A stretch of DNA of 64,000 nt. Source: Alphaproteobacteria bacterium (lineage in GTDB: Bacteria; Pseudomonadota; Alphaproteobacteria; CAAHEQ01; UBA3637). Shown piece by piece: positions 44,535 to 54,141 of the stretch. The stretch spans positions 62,001 through 126,000 of the forward strand of contig JAFTTR010000017.1 of the NCBI GenBank assembly GCA_017466695.1, read 5' to 3'. The position numbers were made by a program, and so were the translations under genes. Position 1 is the first letter of the stretch. Each line of letters begins with the position of its first letter. Below the pieces are notes generated by a model. That model saw only the letters and a list, made by a program, of their open reading frames with translations. It was not told the DNA's origin and searched no databases.

Positions 44535-46163
44535 ATGGATATTCAAGTCATCAAAACAGAGCCTTATTTTGATCAAATATGTGGTACCTCTGGCTTAAGA
44601 AAAAAAGTCAGCGTTTTTAAGCAACCAAATTACTTAGAAAATTTTGTTCAATCACTTTTTAATTCACTCGATGGATTTGAAGGGAAAACACTTATTATTG
44701 GTGGAGATGGTCGTTATTTTAACAATCAAGCCATTCAATCCATTATTAAATTAGCAATTGCCAATCAATTTGGTCGATTAATCATTGGACAAAATGGAAT
44801 CTTATCCACACCAGCAGCTTCTCACTTAATTACAAAAAGAGAAGCCTTTGGTGGCATTATTTTATCAGCTAGTCACAATCCTGGAGGCCCCAATTATGAC
44901 TTTGGAATTAAATATGACACAGCTGATGGCGCACCTGCCCCTCAAAGTTTAACCGACAAAATAACAGAACACGCCAAAACGATTGATCACTATTGGTCTG
45001 TTGCAATCAAAGATGTTAAACTTTCAGAAATTGGGGAAGAAACGATTGGCAATACAGTTATTGAAATTGTGGATTCTGTCAAAGATTACGCAGAGTATAT
45101 GCAAGAAATTTTTGATTTTGATGCTATTCGCAATTTATTTAAATCCGGATTCAAAATGCACTATGATGCATTAAATGCCGTAACAGGACCTTATGCTTCT
45201 TATATTTTTGAAACATTACTTGGTGCTGAGGAAGGAACTGTTTTAAACAAAACACCGTTACCAGATTTTGGTGGTTTACACCCAGAACCAAACTTAACAT
45301 ATGCGAAACACTTCGCCGATATGATGTATCAAGATGACGCCCCTGATTTTGGAGCTGCTTCTGATGGTGATGGTGACAGATATATGATTTTGGGTAAGAA
45401 ATTTTTTGTTACACCATCAGATAGCCTTTCTATTATTGCAAAATATATGGAAGAAATACCTTTTTACAAAGGCAGATTTTATGGCATCGCTCGATCTATG
45501 CCAACAGCCCCTGCAGTAGATAGTGTTGCAAAAAGCAAATCTTTACCTATCTATGCAACACCAACTGGATGGAAATTTTTTAGCTCACTTTTAAACGCAA
45601 AAAAAATCTCTCTTTGTGGAGAAGAAAGTTTTGGAACAGGTTCTTTCCACTTGTGCGAAAAAGATGGAATTTGGGCTATTTTATTTTGGTTAAACATTAT
45701 TGCAATAACAAATAAATCTGTACAAGAATTAACTTATGATCTCTGGAATGAATATGGCCGTACATTCACATCAACACAAAGTTATGAAGGTTTAGAAATT
45801 GAACCAACAAACATGATGTTAGATGCGCTTAAGGATAAATTGGAATCTCTCGAAGGTCAGACATTTTACAATCACAAAATCGTTCAAACAAGTATATTTA
45901 ACTATACAGATCCTATCACTGGAGATGAAGCGAAAAATCAAGGATATATTATCGATTTTGAAGATGGTCGAATCTTCTGTAGATTGTCTGGAACAGGCAG
46001 CTCTGGAGCAACATTACGCATGTATTATTCTTGTAGAACAAATAGAAAAGAATTATTTTCATTAGATCCTGTTGTCGCTTTAGATGATTTCATTAAAGCA
46101 GCTAATGAAATTTTACAGATAAAAGAGTTCACAGGGAAAGACGCACCAACCGTCGTGACCTAA
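44535..46163 (+). CDS. pgm: Phosphoglucomutase
   Basis: A 542-residue alpha-D-phosphohexomutase of the long phosphoglucomutase type. GTSGLRKKV opens the protein, LSASHNPGGP holds the catalytic phosphoserine, DGDGDRYM is the metal loop, GEESFGTGS is the sugar-binding loop and RLSGTGSSGATLR the phosphate-binding loop. It interconverts glucose-1- and glucose-6-phosphate. Through UDP-glucose and UDP-galactose it feeds the UDP-galactopyranose used by glf in the surface-glycan operon. An AGGAGG site precedes ATG 44535, 30 nt after mipZ. Confidence 0.95.
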   Translation: MDIQVIKTEPYFDQICGTSGLRKKVSVFKQPNYLENFVQSLFNSLDGFEGKTLIIGGDGRYFNNQAIQSIIKLAIANQFGRLIIGQNGILSTPAASHLITKREAFGGIILSASHNPGGPNYDFGIKYDTADGAPAPQSLTDKITEHAKTIDHYWSVAIKDVKLSEIGEETIGNTVIEIVDSVKDYAEYMQEIFDFDAIRNLFKSGFKMHYDALNAVTGPYASYIFETLLGAEEGTVLNKTPLPDFGGLHPEPNLTYAKHFADMMYQDDAPDFGAASDGDGDRYMILGKKFFVTPSDSLSIIAKYMEEIPFYKGRFYGIARSMPTAPAVDSVAKSKSLPIYATPTGWKFFSSLLNAKKISLCGEESFGTGSFHLCEKDGIWAILFWLNIIAITNKSVQELTYDLWNEYGRTFTSTQSYEGLEIEPTNMMLDALKDKLESLEGQTFYNHKIVQTSIFNYTDPITGDEAKNQGYIIDFEDGRIFCRLSGTGSSGATLRMYYSCRTNRKELFSLDPVVALDDFIKAANEILQIKEFTGKDAPTVVT

Positions 46164-46184
46164 TCATTCTATCGACGTAAAGAG

Positions 46185-46212
46185 AAACCACCGATTAGCT
46201 ATCGGTGGTTTT
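46185..46212 (+). terminator. Hairpin terminator after pgm
   Basis: The stem aaaccaccgat/atcggtggttt with a 6-base loop (tagct region) is followed by a short T-rich stretch. Confidence 0.75.
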
Positions 46213-46218
46213 CTAATT

Positions 46219-46253
46219 ACAACAAAACCCTCCTAAATGGAGGGTTTTGTTGT
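46219..46253. terminator. Long perfect hairpin between pgm and the parvulin gene
   Basis: A perfect 15-bp stem (acaacaaaaccctcc with its complement) and a 5-base loop. It lies between convergent genes and can serve as terminator for the minus-strand parvulin gene. It is immediately adjacent to the pgm hairpin. Confidence 0.75.
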
Positions 46254-46267
46254 AAAGTAATGAACTT

Positions 46268-47428
46268 TTATTGAGCTGGTTTTTCTTCTACCTTTTGAGG
46301 TTCAGCAGCTTGTTCTGTTTGAGTTTTTACTTCTTCTTGAGCAACCTCTTTTACAGCTTCAGCTTTCTTTGCAGCATCTTCTACATCAGCAACAACAGCC
46401 TTAACAGCTTCTTGAACATCTTCAACTGTTTCTGGCTCTGCAACAACTTCTGGAGCTTCTTCTAAAGCCATATCAGAAGATTCTTCTGCTGTAACAGGTT
46501 CATCTTTATTTTCTTGTAAACTTGGAACCAAAACTTTTGCCGCAAAACGAGTATGTTCATCAGCAATCAACTCTGGTACTTTTTGTTGGAAAACTTGTTT
46601 ACGTAAAAATTCTTTCATTTCTTCAAATGCAGGAGGAGCAGCTAATCTGCGATCTTCAACTAACACAACATGCCATCCAAATGATGTTTTAATTGGAGCT
46701 GATAATTGCCCTGTTTTTAAAGCAAACACTGGTTCTGTAAATGCAGGAATCATCATGTCTTTTCTAAAATAACCCAAATCTCCACCATTATTACTTCCAG
46801 CATCTAATGATTTTGTATTCGCAAGCATTTTAAAATCAGCACCAGCTTTTAATTGAACCAAAATATCTTTTGCCTCTTTTTCTGTTTTAACCAAAATATG
46901 GCGTGCACGAATTTCATCTTGTCTTGGGAAATTTTTAATTTGTTCCAAGTAAATTGATTTCAAATCATCATCTGAAACTGTTTTTGTAAACTTGTCGACC
47001 AAATATGCTTCAAACAAAATTGCATTAATACGTTGTTGAACTGCAGGATTGTTTTCAACATCTGAAGATTCAACAGCTTTTTTCAAAACCTTTTCTGCAA
47101 CCACATCTTTAACAAGTTGTGGATAAATATCTTCAAATGGAAGTTCTGCCAATTGAGGAACTTGTGATACCAATCCTTCAACTTCTGATAAATAGACAGG
47201 ATCACCATCAACAGTTGCAATAACCTTACTCTCATCTGTTGCTGATAAACCTGGTAAACGGATCCAATTATTAGCTGCAACAACCCAAATAGCAATTGCA
47301 CTGGCTGCTAAAGCAGAAACTAAAACCGTGCCTTTTTTTAATTTTGATTTTGCACAACATTCACATGTTGCGTTCTCTGCCTTTTCAACAACGGCTTCTT
47401 CTGTAACTTTTTTTGATTTTTGAACCAT
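46268..47428 (-). CDS. Membrane-anchored parvulin-type peptidyl-prolyl isomerase
   Basis: A 386-residue periplasmic foldase of the SurA/PrsA/PpiD class. A cytoplasmic N-terminus with a Cys cluster (CECCAKSK) precedes one membrane helix near 35-52. A helical chaperone region follows, and the PpiC domain lies at about 168-265 (IRARHILVKTEKEAKDIL, GGDLGYFRKDMMIPAF, TSFGWHVVLVEDRR). The last 100 residues are an acidic, Glu/Val/Ala-rich low-complexity tail. It should assist folding of outer-membrane or secreted proteins. The charged tail and the cytoplasmic cysteines are not standard for the family. Confidence 0.88.
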   Translation of the reverse strand: MVQKSKKVTEEAVVEKAENATCECCAKSKLKKGTVLVSALAASAIAIWVVAANNWIRLPGLSATDESKVIATVDGDPVYLSEVEGLVSQVPQLAELPFEDIYPQLVKDVVAEKVLKKAVESSDVENNPAVQQRINAILFEAYLVDKFTKTVSDDDLKSIYLEQIKNFPRQDEIRARHILVKTEKEAKDILVQLKAGADFKMLANTKSLDAGSNNGGDLGYFRKDMMIPAFTEPVFALKTGQLSAPIKTSFGWHVVLVEDRRLAAPPAFEEMKEFLRKQVFQQKVPELIADEHTRFAAKVLVPSLQENKDEPVTAEESSDMALEEAPEVVAEPETVEDVQEAVKAVVADVEDAAKKAEAVKEVAQEEVKTQTEQAAEPQKVEEKPAQ

Positions 47429-47537
47429 TTTTTTCTCCTTTTTTTAATATCTTTCAATATTTTTTTTATAAATTTTTTTTTACAAAAAATCAAACCTTAT
47501 TTTTAAGATAAATCCAAAAAAAGAAAAAACAAGTAAA

Positions 47538-47939
47538 TCATCTTAAACGTCTAGACAATTCACCTATAAAACCTTTTGCAATTGAAGGGTGTAAAGACAT
47601 AACTTGATATAGTCGGTGACCATTTATTTTTAAGACACATGTATTTTCAACTGCTTTAACTTGATAGGGTAAAGTTGCAGGCGATAACACTGTTGTTTCA
47701 CCAAAAAATTGTCGTGGTCCAAACTCTATAATCTGTTCATCCCCCAAACAGGCTTGCGCCTTTCCACTTAAAACAATAAATAATGCCGTATTTTCTTTCT
47801 GATTATCTAACAATATATCTCCAACTTTATATGTTTTTTCTTCTGCTGATGATATTAAATCAGACAATGCCATTTCTGAAGCATTTTCAAACATTGGTAT
47901 ATTTTTTAAAATTAAAACTTTTTCAAACGTAATAGACAT
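47538..47939 (-). CDS. Cyclic nucleotide-binding domain protein
   Basis: A 133-residue protein made of a single CRP-like beta-roll: NIPMFENASEMALSDLISS, then VGDILLDNQKEN, FIVLSGKAQACL and FGETTVLSPATLPY at the place of the phosphate-binding cassette. There is no DNA-binding HTH. The cassette lacks the usual Arg-Ser/Thr pair, so nucleotide binding is uncertain. It lies 9 nt after the transporter-HEAT gene. In some bacteria these parts occur in one polypeptide, so the two products probably act together. Confidence 0.8.
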   Translation of the reverse strand: MSITFEKVLILKNIPMFENASEMALSDLISSAEEKTYKVGDILLDNQKENTALFIVLSGKAQACLGDEQIIEFGPRQFFGETTVLSPATLPYQVKAVENTCVLKINGHRLYQVMSLHPSIAKGFIGELSRRLR

Positions 47940-47948
47940 ACCCAGCTC

Positions 47949-50723
47949 CTAGTTTTCCAAAATAGTGTCCAACGATTGCAAAACAAGTTGACTTGTTGGC
48001 AATGTTAATAAGATGCGATGTCGCTCTTCTTCATTTCTCTCCAACTTACAAAAAGCCCAAATCGCAGCTTCTAAAACAAGTGGATTTTTAGATTTTAAAT
48101 AACTTTTTACAACAGGTAACGATTCTTGACAATCCAACATCCTTAAACAATAAAGTGCCGTTGTTTTTATCCAATTTGGCAAAGTAAATGGCGCATCTTT
48201 TAATAAGGCACAAACATCTCGAGCTGCTAAATCAACAGTGATATCCATTTGTGTAACAGCTCGCTCATCCATTTTAATATCTTCCAATGCCATTTTAACA
48301 AGTCTAAATAATTTTTTAGGGAGCATATCTTGTAAAGAGCTTAAGGCTAATGCTTTAGACTCTTCTTTTTTTAAAAGAAGAAGACGAACAGCTTTTTCAT
48401 ACAATGCATTATCTTTTAACAAAAGCAATTGATATAAAATTGTTTCCCTTGTTTCTTCAATATCCTCCATAATAGCTCGCATTAAAAAGGCGTAAACTTC
48501 ACTCGTTTGAGGAAATGAAACTTGCCTATACTTATGCAATAAATGCGTTAACCACAAAATTCTATTCACATCTTTTTGAATACCACTAAAAAGGAGATTG
48601 TATTTGTTTTTGTGAACCCAAAAAATACCTCTATCAATCATTCCTTGAATAATTATCTTTCTAAGTTTTTGATTCCCTATTTGTAAAGCTCTTAATAAAA
48701 TTTGTTTCCCTTCACCACTTGGTAACATGGTCAAAAACAAAATAAGCGTTTTTAAGCGAACAACTGGAATTTCTGGATTATTTATTGTTCTTTCTATAAG
48801 TGGGAAAGCGTTTATACCATAACTTTTGAGTGCCACTAAAGCATTTTCTCTTAACTGTACATCATCTAATGAAGTTATAATTATAGGTAAACATTCCGGA
48901 TGCATAATTTTAGATGCTACCAACAAAGCCTTAGATGCTACCACAGGCGTTGTACTTTTTAATAATCGCATTAATAAACGAACAAGTCCAACTGATGGAG
49001 CCCACTCTATAATTGATAATGCCAATAAATTATCTTTAATCCGTTTTGAATCAACTAACTTTTGCAACCCTTCAGCAGCTAAAAGAGCCGGCGCTCCACC
49101 GGTTTTTAAAAAACCACACATAGCCCCTATTCTCAACTTTTTATCATCCAGATAAGGTAAAAAAGCATTTATACCATTAAATTCTTTTTCCTCATATGCA
49201 ATTTGTATTAACAAACTTAAGGCTCGACATCTAACTTTAATTGAGGCATCTTTCAAAAAAACAAGTTCGATTGTTTTTTCATGTCGAGCCAACGTATATA
49301 AAGATGCCATTTTTTCAAGAACGTACAAACGAATACTTTCATTTTTGTGTTTCAAAGATTTTAAAAGCCATTTTAGATACAACCATTTATTCGATACTTC
49401 TAAAACCCTCAAAAAATAAATAACATCATTTTTATGTTCCACACCAATATGTTTTTGAATATAGCTAATAACTTTTTTATCAATTAAAAGTAAAGGACCT
49501 CCTCGCCAAGCGCGAATTTTAAATAACTTAATCAACAAAGAGCTATAAAACGTCAAAGATAATATTCCAGCAACAAGCAACGCTATTATGAAAAAGAGTA
49601 ATACCAGTGTTAAGTTTTCAAAATAAATACAACACAAAGCACCTGTTAAAAAACCTAATGGTTCAATAACAACCCATCTTTTTTTATTAATACTTTGTCC
49701 TAATCCTTGATTTAACAAGCGAAGAAGGGCGTTTACAAAATTTTCAAAATACAACAGCATTGATAAAGTTGCGAGAATAGTTCCAATAAAAATTGGAACA
49801 AATAGACCTGTTTTCAGACCCAATAACACACAAACAACACCAATCAAGAACAGTACTATTCCACCAGAAATCATATAAAAATATCTGGTTCTAAATAAAA
49901 GAATTCCACTTAAAAAACCAAAACAACCCAAAGTCATCCACCAATAAAGCATAAATTGCCAGACTTCTAATGTGTTAAAATTACTTCCCAAATATTGATA
50001 AAAAACAAAATCACAAATACACTTAATTGCAAAAAAAGAAAAACAGAATAAACAAACACTTCGAACCAATTTTAATTCTGATAAATCTTTAACCTCTCCT
50101 GTTTTTGCAACAAAAACATCTTTTTCAACAGGGACAAATTTTGTTAAAACGTATAATGAAAAATAACATCCCAACAACAAAACAAAAGAAATATAAAGAG
50201 TACTATAGGCTCCTAAAGATAGGGCATACACCAAAAAAGGACCAAAAGCAAAACCTAAAAATAAAGATCCAGTTATACAAACACGTTTTAAACTACCTAA
50301 TCTGAGGGGCACAAATCTTGAAACAATTAAAAATAACGCAGCTACAAACAAGGAAAATAATGCATATTTTCCCATAAAAAGAAGATGCATATAAATTTCA
50401 CCTGCTTGCGTTCCAACACCCCAAATAATTGGCGTTGTTAAAACAAAAAGAACACTGAGCGCAGCAATGCTTCCATACCCTTTTCTTTTAGCCAATCCTC
50501 GATGGATATACCCCAAAAAGAACAGCAAAAAAGAAACGAAAAGTAAATCATATCCCAACAAAAAAAGTTTTGAATTTTCAACAAACAAACGAACTGTTGC
50601 GGCATCGAAACAAGAAAGCCCTATTCCAACAAAAAAAGATAAAAACATTAAACACAACAACATCCCAAAATGAAATCCAGGAATTGTTGAGAGTGTAATA
50701 AATGCTTTTTTAAGAAATGTCAT
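47949..50723 (-). CDS. Polytopic membrane transporter-like protein with HEAT repeats
   Basis: A 924-residue protein. About the first 400 residues hold 11-12 predicted membrane helices arranged like an MFS or nucleotide-transporter (NTT/Tlc-like) fold. Residues 415-900 are helical repeats of HEAT/armadillo type (for example SIRLYVLEKMASLY, KVRCRALSLLIQIA, LRENALVALKSYG, VRLKTLILFLTML). A cyclic nucleotide-binding protein is encoded 9 nt downstream. I know NTT-like domains fused to HEAT repeats and cNMP domains from other bacteria. The cargo is unknown and nucleotide transport is not established for such fusions. Confidence 0.7.
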   Translation of the reverse strand: MTFLKKAFITLSTIPGFHFGMLLCLMFLSFFVGIGLSCFDAATVRLFVENSKLFLLGYDLLFVSFLLFFLGYIHRGLAKRKGYGSIAALSVLFVLTTPIIWGVGTQAGEIYMHLLFMGKYALFSLFVAALFLIVSRFVPLRLGSLKRVCITGSLFLGFAFGPFLVYALSLGAYSTLYISFVLLLGCYFSLYVLTKFVPVEKDVFVAKTGEVKDLSELKLVRSVCLFCFSFFAIKCICDFVFYQYLGSNFNTLEVWQFMLYWWMTLGCFGFLSGILLFRTRYFYMISGGIVLFLIGVVCVLLGLKTGLFVPIFIGTILATLSMLLYFENFVNALLRLLNQGLGQSINKKRWVVIEPLGFLTGALCCIYFENLTLVLLFFIIALLVAGILSLTFYSSLLIKLFKIRAWRGGPLLLIDKKVISYIQKHIGVEHKNDVIYFLRVLEVSNKWLYLKWLLKSLKHKNESIRLYVLEKMASLYTLARHEKTIELVFLKDASIKVRCRALSLLIQIAYEEKEFNGINAFLPYLDDKKLRIGAMCGFLKTGGAPALLAAEGLQKLVDSKRIKDNLLALSIIEWAPSVGLVRLLMRLLKSTTPVVASKALLVASKIMHPECLPIIITSLDDVQLRENALVALKSYGINAFPLIERTINNPEIPVVRLKTLILFLTMLPSGEGKQILLRALQIGNQKLRKIIIQGMIDRGIFWVHKNKYNLLFSGIQKDVNRILWLTHLLHKYRQVSFPQTSEVYAFLMRAIMEDIEETRETILYQLLLLKDNALYEKAVRLLLLKKEESKALALSSLQDMLPKKLFRLVKMALEDIKMDERAVTQMDITVDLAARDVCALLKDAPFTLPNWIKTTALYCLRMLDCQESLPVVKSYLKSKNPLVLEAAIWAFCKLERNEEERHRILLTLPTSQLVLQSLDTILEN

Positions 50724-50726
50724 TTG

Positions 50727-51602
50727 TTATCCTAGTAATGAATTAGCATATTCCTCAGCTGTAAAAGAAGACAAGTCTTCTATCTGTTCCCCAACACCAA
50801 TCGCATGAATTGGTAATTTAAATTTTTTCGAAAGAGCAAGCAAAATACCACCTTTTGCAGTTCCATCTAACTTTGTCATAATCAACCCTGTTATTTCAGT
50901 TATTTTTGAAAAAGCTTCTACTTGAACCAGTGCATTTTGACCCACAGTTGCATCTAAAACAAGTAAAGTTGCGTGTGGCGCTGTTGGATCAGCCTTTTTA
51001 ATAACACGATTGATTTTTTTCAGCTCTTCCATCAAATCTGCTCTGTTTTGTAAGCGACCAGCTGTATCAATAAATAAAACATCATCTTTATTTTTCTTTG
51101 CCAAGTGAATGGCGTCATACACCAAAGCAGCAGCATCTCCTCCAGGAGTTGTCGTATAAACATGAGATTTGTTTCGAATCCCCCATTCTTTTAATTGATC
51201 AACAGCACCAGCTCTAAATGTATCTCCAGCAGCAAAAGAAACTTGATAGCCCTTACTTTTATAATACGAGCCCAATTTACCAATTGTTGTTGTTTTCCCT
51301 GCTCCATTTACACCAACCATTAAAACAACAAAAGGCTTTTTATCGTTTTCAATTTCAAGTGGAACTGCATAGGGTTTCAACCGATTGATAATTTCATTTT
51401 TTAAAATTAGCTTCATCTCTTCAGCATCTTTTGGTTTTTGTGTTTTAATCTCATTTATGATTTCATCCACACTTAACACACCAACATCAGCCATTAAAAG
51501 AGCATCTTCTAACTCTTCTAATGATTCAAAATCTATTTTTGAAAAAGAAAACAGACGAGCTGTTTTCTTCATACCAAGTTTAAGCTTCTCCAACCAACTC
51601 AT
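50727..51602 (-). CDS. ftsY: Signal recognition particle receptor FtsY
   Basis: A 291-residue SRP GTPase. The N domain (1-80, LEELEDALLMADVGV) leads into the G domain with GVNGAGKTTTIGKLG (G1), DTFRAGAVDQL, DTAGRLQN (G3), TKLDGTAKGG (G4) and GVGEQIEDL near the end. The acidic A domain of enterobacterial FtsY is missing, as in many alphaproteobacteria. It docks SRP-bound ribosomes at the membrane and partners the SRP RNA encoded at 10803-10902. It overlaps mtaB by 23 nt. Confidence 0.96.
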   Translation of the reverse strand: MSWLEKLKLGMKKTARLFSFSKIDFESLEELEDALLMADVGVLSVDEIINEIKTQKPKDAEEMKLILKNEIINRLKPYAVPLEIENDKKPFVVLMVGVNGAGKTTTIGKLGSYYKSKGYQVSFAAGDTFRAGAVDQLKEWGIRNKSHVYTTTPGGDAAALVYDAIHLAKKNKDDVLFIDTAGRLQNRADLMEELKKINRVIKKADPTAPHATLLVLDATVGQNALVQVEAFSKITEITGLIMTKLDGTAKGGILLALSKKFKLPIHAIGVGEQIEDLSSFTAEEYANSLLG

Positions 51603-52776
51603 TTTTCTCTCTTCCTGTAATTAAAACAGGGATTATTTCCCCTGTTTTTTCACAATTTGTTTTCACTTTTAAATAATTTTCCGTATAACCCACTCCTTGC
51701 GTTTCAACCAAAACAGATAGAGTCTTCCCAATTTGTTTATCTAAACAACTTGTCAACAACTCTTGCCCAACCTCACGCAATAAAGCAGCACGTCTTTTTC
51801 GCTCACACATTTCTACCATTGGCATTTTTGCAGCTGGCGTTTCTGGACGAACAGAATATGGGAAAACGTGTAAATGTGTTATTCCAGCTTCTTGAACAAA
51901 TCGAACTGTATTTAAAAACATCTCTTCCGTTTCTGTTGGAAATCCAGTAATAAAATCTGCTCCAAAAACAAAATTCGGCCTTTGTTCTTTCAACTTTTGA
52001 CACATTTTTAAAACTTGTTCAAACGAATGCCTTCTTCCCATACGTTTTAAAATCATATTATCACCTGACTGCATTGATAAATGCAAATGAGGCATGAATA
52101 CTGGATTTGAAGCGACAATATCCACAAATTCATCATCCATACAAGCAGGATCAATTGACCCTAAACGCAGCCTTTTTAAACCAGTAACTTTTTTTAAAAT
52201 TTCTTTTAAAAGAAAATTAAAACCATAAGGATATGAAGTAATATCTACCCCTGTTAGTACAAGTTCTGAAAATCCATTAGAAACAAAACTATTTGCCTCA
52301 TTTATAACTTGATCAACAGGCAATCCTTTGTTTTTTCCCCTCGCCTTTCGCACAATACAAAAAGTACACGCATGTGAGCACCCTTGCTGTATTTGCAAAA
52401 AAGCTCTTGTTCTTGATTCAAAATCTGTAATAACTGGAACTTCAAAATCTGTATCTAAAATATTTTGAACTTGGATTCTATCCCCTTCTAACAAACATTT
52501 TCTAGATAGTTTTTCAATATTACCCACAACTTTAAAAACTTCCGGCATATTCGCATATTTTTGAGGATTTAACTGGGCTGCACAACCTGTTACAATAATC
52601 TTCATATCCGGATTTTCTCGAGCAGCTCGTCTAATTGCTTGTTGGCATTGACGCTCAGCTTCATGCGTGACAGCACAGGTATTAACAACAAAAATATCAT
52701 CTCTATCTGCCAACAGTTTTTGAATAACTGTTGACTCAAATGTATTCAACCTGCAACCAAAAGAAAGTATCTTCAT
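51580..52776 (-). CDS. mtaB: tRNA t6A37 methylthiotransferase MtaB
   Basis: A 398-residue radical-SAM methylthiotransferase that converts t6A37 to ms2t6A37 in tRNA. The N-terminal UPF0004 domain has cysteines in SFGCRLNTFES, VNTCAVT and GCAAQ. The radical-SAM cluster motif is CSHACTFC near residue 145, and a TRAM-like domain ends the protein. The order mtaB-ftsY with an overlap is common in alphaproteobacteria. The CorC-like gene ends 1 nt before its start codon. Confidence 0.95.
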   Translation of the reverse strand: MKILSFGCRLNTFESTVIQKLLADRDDIFVVNTCAVTHEAERQCQQAIRRAARENPDMKIIVTGCAAQLNPQKYANMPEVFKVVGNIEKLSRKCLLEGDRIQVQNILDTDFEVPVITDFESRTRAFLQIQQGCSHACTFCIVRKARGKNKGLPVDQVINEANSFVSNGFSELVLTGVDITSYPYGFNFLLKEILKKVTGLKRLRLGSIDPACMDDEFVDIVASNPVFMPHLHLSMQSGDNMILKRMGRRHSFEQVLKMCQKLKEQRPNFVFGADFITGFPTETEEMFLNTVRFVQEAGITHLHVFPYSVRPETPAAKMPMVEMCERKRRAALLREVGQELLTSCLDKQIGKTLSVLVETQGVGYTENYLKVKTNCEKTGEIIPVLITGREKNELVGEA

Positions 52777-52777
52777 T

Positions 52778-53674
52778 TTATTTTTTCTTTTTCTTTCTCA
52801 AAAAAGATCGTTTTTCTTTTTCTTGTTTTTTGCGTTTATTAAATTTTGTAATTTTAACTTTTTTAATGTGGCGCGCATCAACATCTAAAACTTGGAATAC
52901 AATTCCTGAAGAGTGTTCTACTTTTTCACCTACACGTGGCAACCTACCTGCCAAATGAAAAACAAGTCCCCCAACAGAATCAACAAACTCTTCTCTTTCT
53001 TCCTTGGTCATAAAGGGGCCAATCATTTTTTCCAAATCTTTAAGTAAAATGCGAGCATCTGCTTGAATAACACTGTTGCCAATTCTATGCAAAACAGGAG
53101 CTTCATCTAAAGCGTCATGTTCATCTTCAATTTCACCCACAATTTCTTCAAGCAAATCCTCAAGAGTGATAAGACCATCTGTTCCACCGTATTCATCGAT
53201 AATAATTGCCATCTGCGCTTTTTTAGCTTGCATCTCCCTCAACAAATCTAAAGCACGCACTGATGGTGGAACAAACAAAATGCTTCCCGTCATAAGTTTT
53301 TTTACAGAAATTTCTTCCTCTTCCATCATGGCACACAAAATATCTTTTACATGAATAACCCCGATAATATTATCCAACGTATGTTCAAAAACAGGCAACC
53401 TCGTGAATTTTTCTTCTATCATCAATCGTTTCAATTCCTCGTATGAGGCATCAACACTAATTCCTGTAATATCAATTGTAGGAATTCGAATTTCACCAGC
53501 ACGAACATCTCTTAATCTAAAAAGATTCTTTAAAAGTCCAATTTCATCTGGATCAACTAAAACTTTATCACCCCGTTCTACACGCTCATCCATAATTTCT
53601 TCAATTGTTTCTAAAACCTTTTCTTCTTCAGATGGTCTAACAAATATTGATTTAATTTTTGAAAATAGTGTCAT
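52778..53674 (-). CDS. corC: CBS-domain CorC/HlyC family protein
   Basis: A 298-residue cytosolic protein with tandem CBS domains (about 65-190; RDVRAGEIRIPTIDITGISV, IGVIHVKDIL, IIDEYGGTDGLITLEDLLEE) and a CorC_HlyC C-terminal domain (about 205-285). The tail is very lysine-rich. It lacks the DUF21 membrane domain, as usual for the ybeY-linked form. CorC proteins are associated with magnesium or cobalt efflux. The start shares one base with the ybeY stop region, within a miaB-phoH-ybeY-corC series. Confidence 0.92.
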   Translation of the reverse strand: MTLFSKIKSIFVRPSEEEKVLETIEEIMDERVERGDKVLVDPDEIGLLKNLFRLRDVRAGEIRIPTIDITGISVDASYEELKRLMIEEKFTRLPVFEHTLDNIIGVIHVKDILCAMMEEEEISVKKLMTGSILFVPPSVRALDLLREMQAKKAQMAIIIDEYGGTDGLITLEDLLEEIVGEIEDEHDALDEAPVLHRIGNSVIQADARILLKDLEKMIGPFMTKEEREEFVDSVGGLVFHLAGRLPRVGEKVEHSSGIVFQVLDVDARHIKKVKITKFNKRKKQEKEKRSFLRKKKKK

Positions 53675-54138
53675 TATTCTACATCCTTATAAGGGTTTTC
53701 ATATCCAAGCAGATACATAAGTTTTGTTTCCAATTTTTCCATTTTTTGAGCTTCTTTTTCTTCCAAATGATCATATCCTTGCAAGTGCAAAGCTCCATGA
53801 ATAAGTAAATGTGCCAAATGCGCTTCAAATGTTTTATTTTGATTTTTCGCTTCTTTCAAAACAGTTTCATAGGCTATAATAATATCCCCAGCTAACCATA
53901 AAAAACCTTTTGGTGGAATATTCCCTGTTTCAAATGACAACACATTTGTTGGCATATCCTTCCCACGGTATTTAAAGTTTAACCGATGAACAAAAGGGTC
54001 ATCAGCCAAAACCAATGACACCTCTGCAGGTCGATGACTATGCCACGCTGTTTGAATAACCTTTCTACAAAACGCATGCAATTTTTTCACACGTCTTGAA
54101 TATCTTTTATCCATTTGTTGAATGCAAATATCTGGCAT
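53674..54138 (-). CDS. ybeY: Endoribonuclease YbeY
   Basis: A 154-residue zinc-dependent RNase involved in 16S rRNA 3' maturation and ribosome quality control. The three-histidine motif LLIHGALHLQGYDHLEE is near residue 115, and RFKYRGKDMPTNVLSFE precedes it. It lies 3 nt after phoH and abuts corC, an order conserved across many bacteria. Confidence 0.95.
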   Translation of the reverse strand: MPDICIQQMDKRYSRRVKKLHAFCRKVIQTAWHSHRPAEVSLVLADDPFVHRLNFKYRGKDMPTNVLSFETGNIPPKGFLWLAGDIIIAYETVLKEAKNQNKTFEAHLAHLLIHGALHLQGYDHLEEKEAQKMEKLETKLMYLLGYENPYKDVE

Positions 54139-54141
54139 TAT

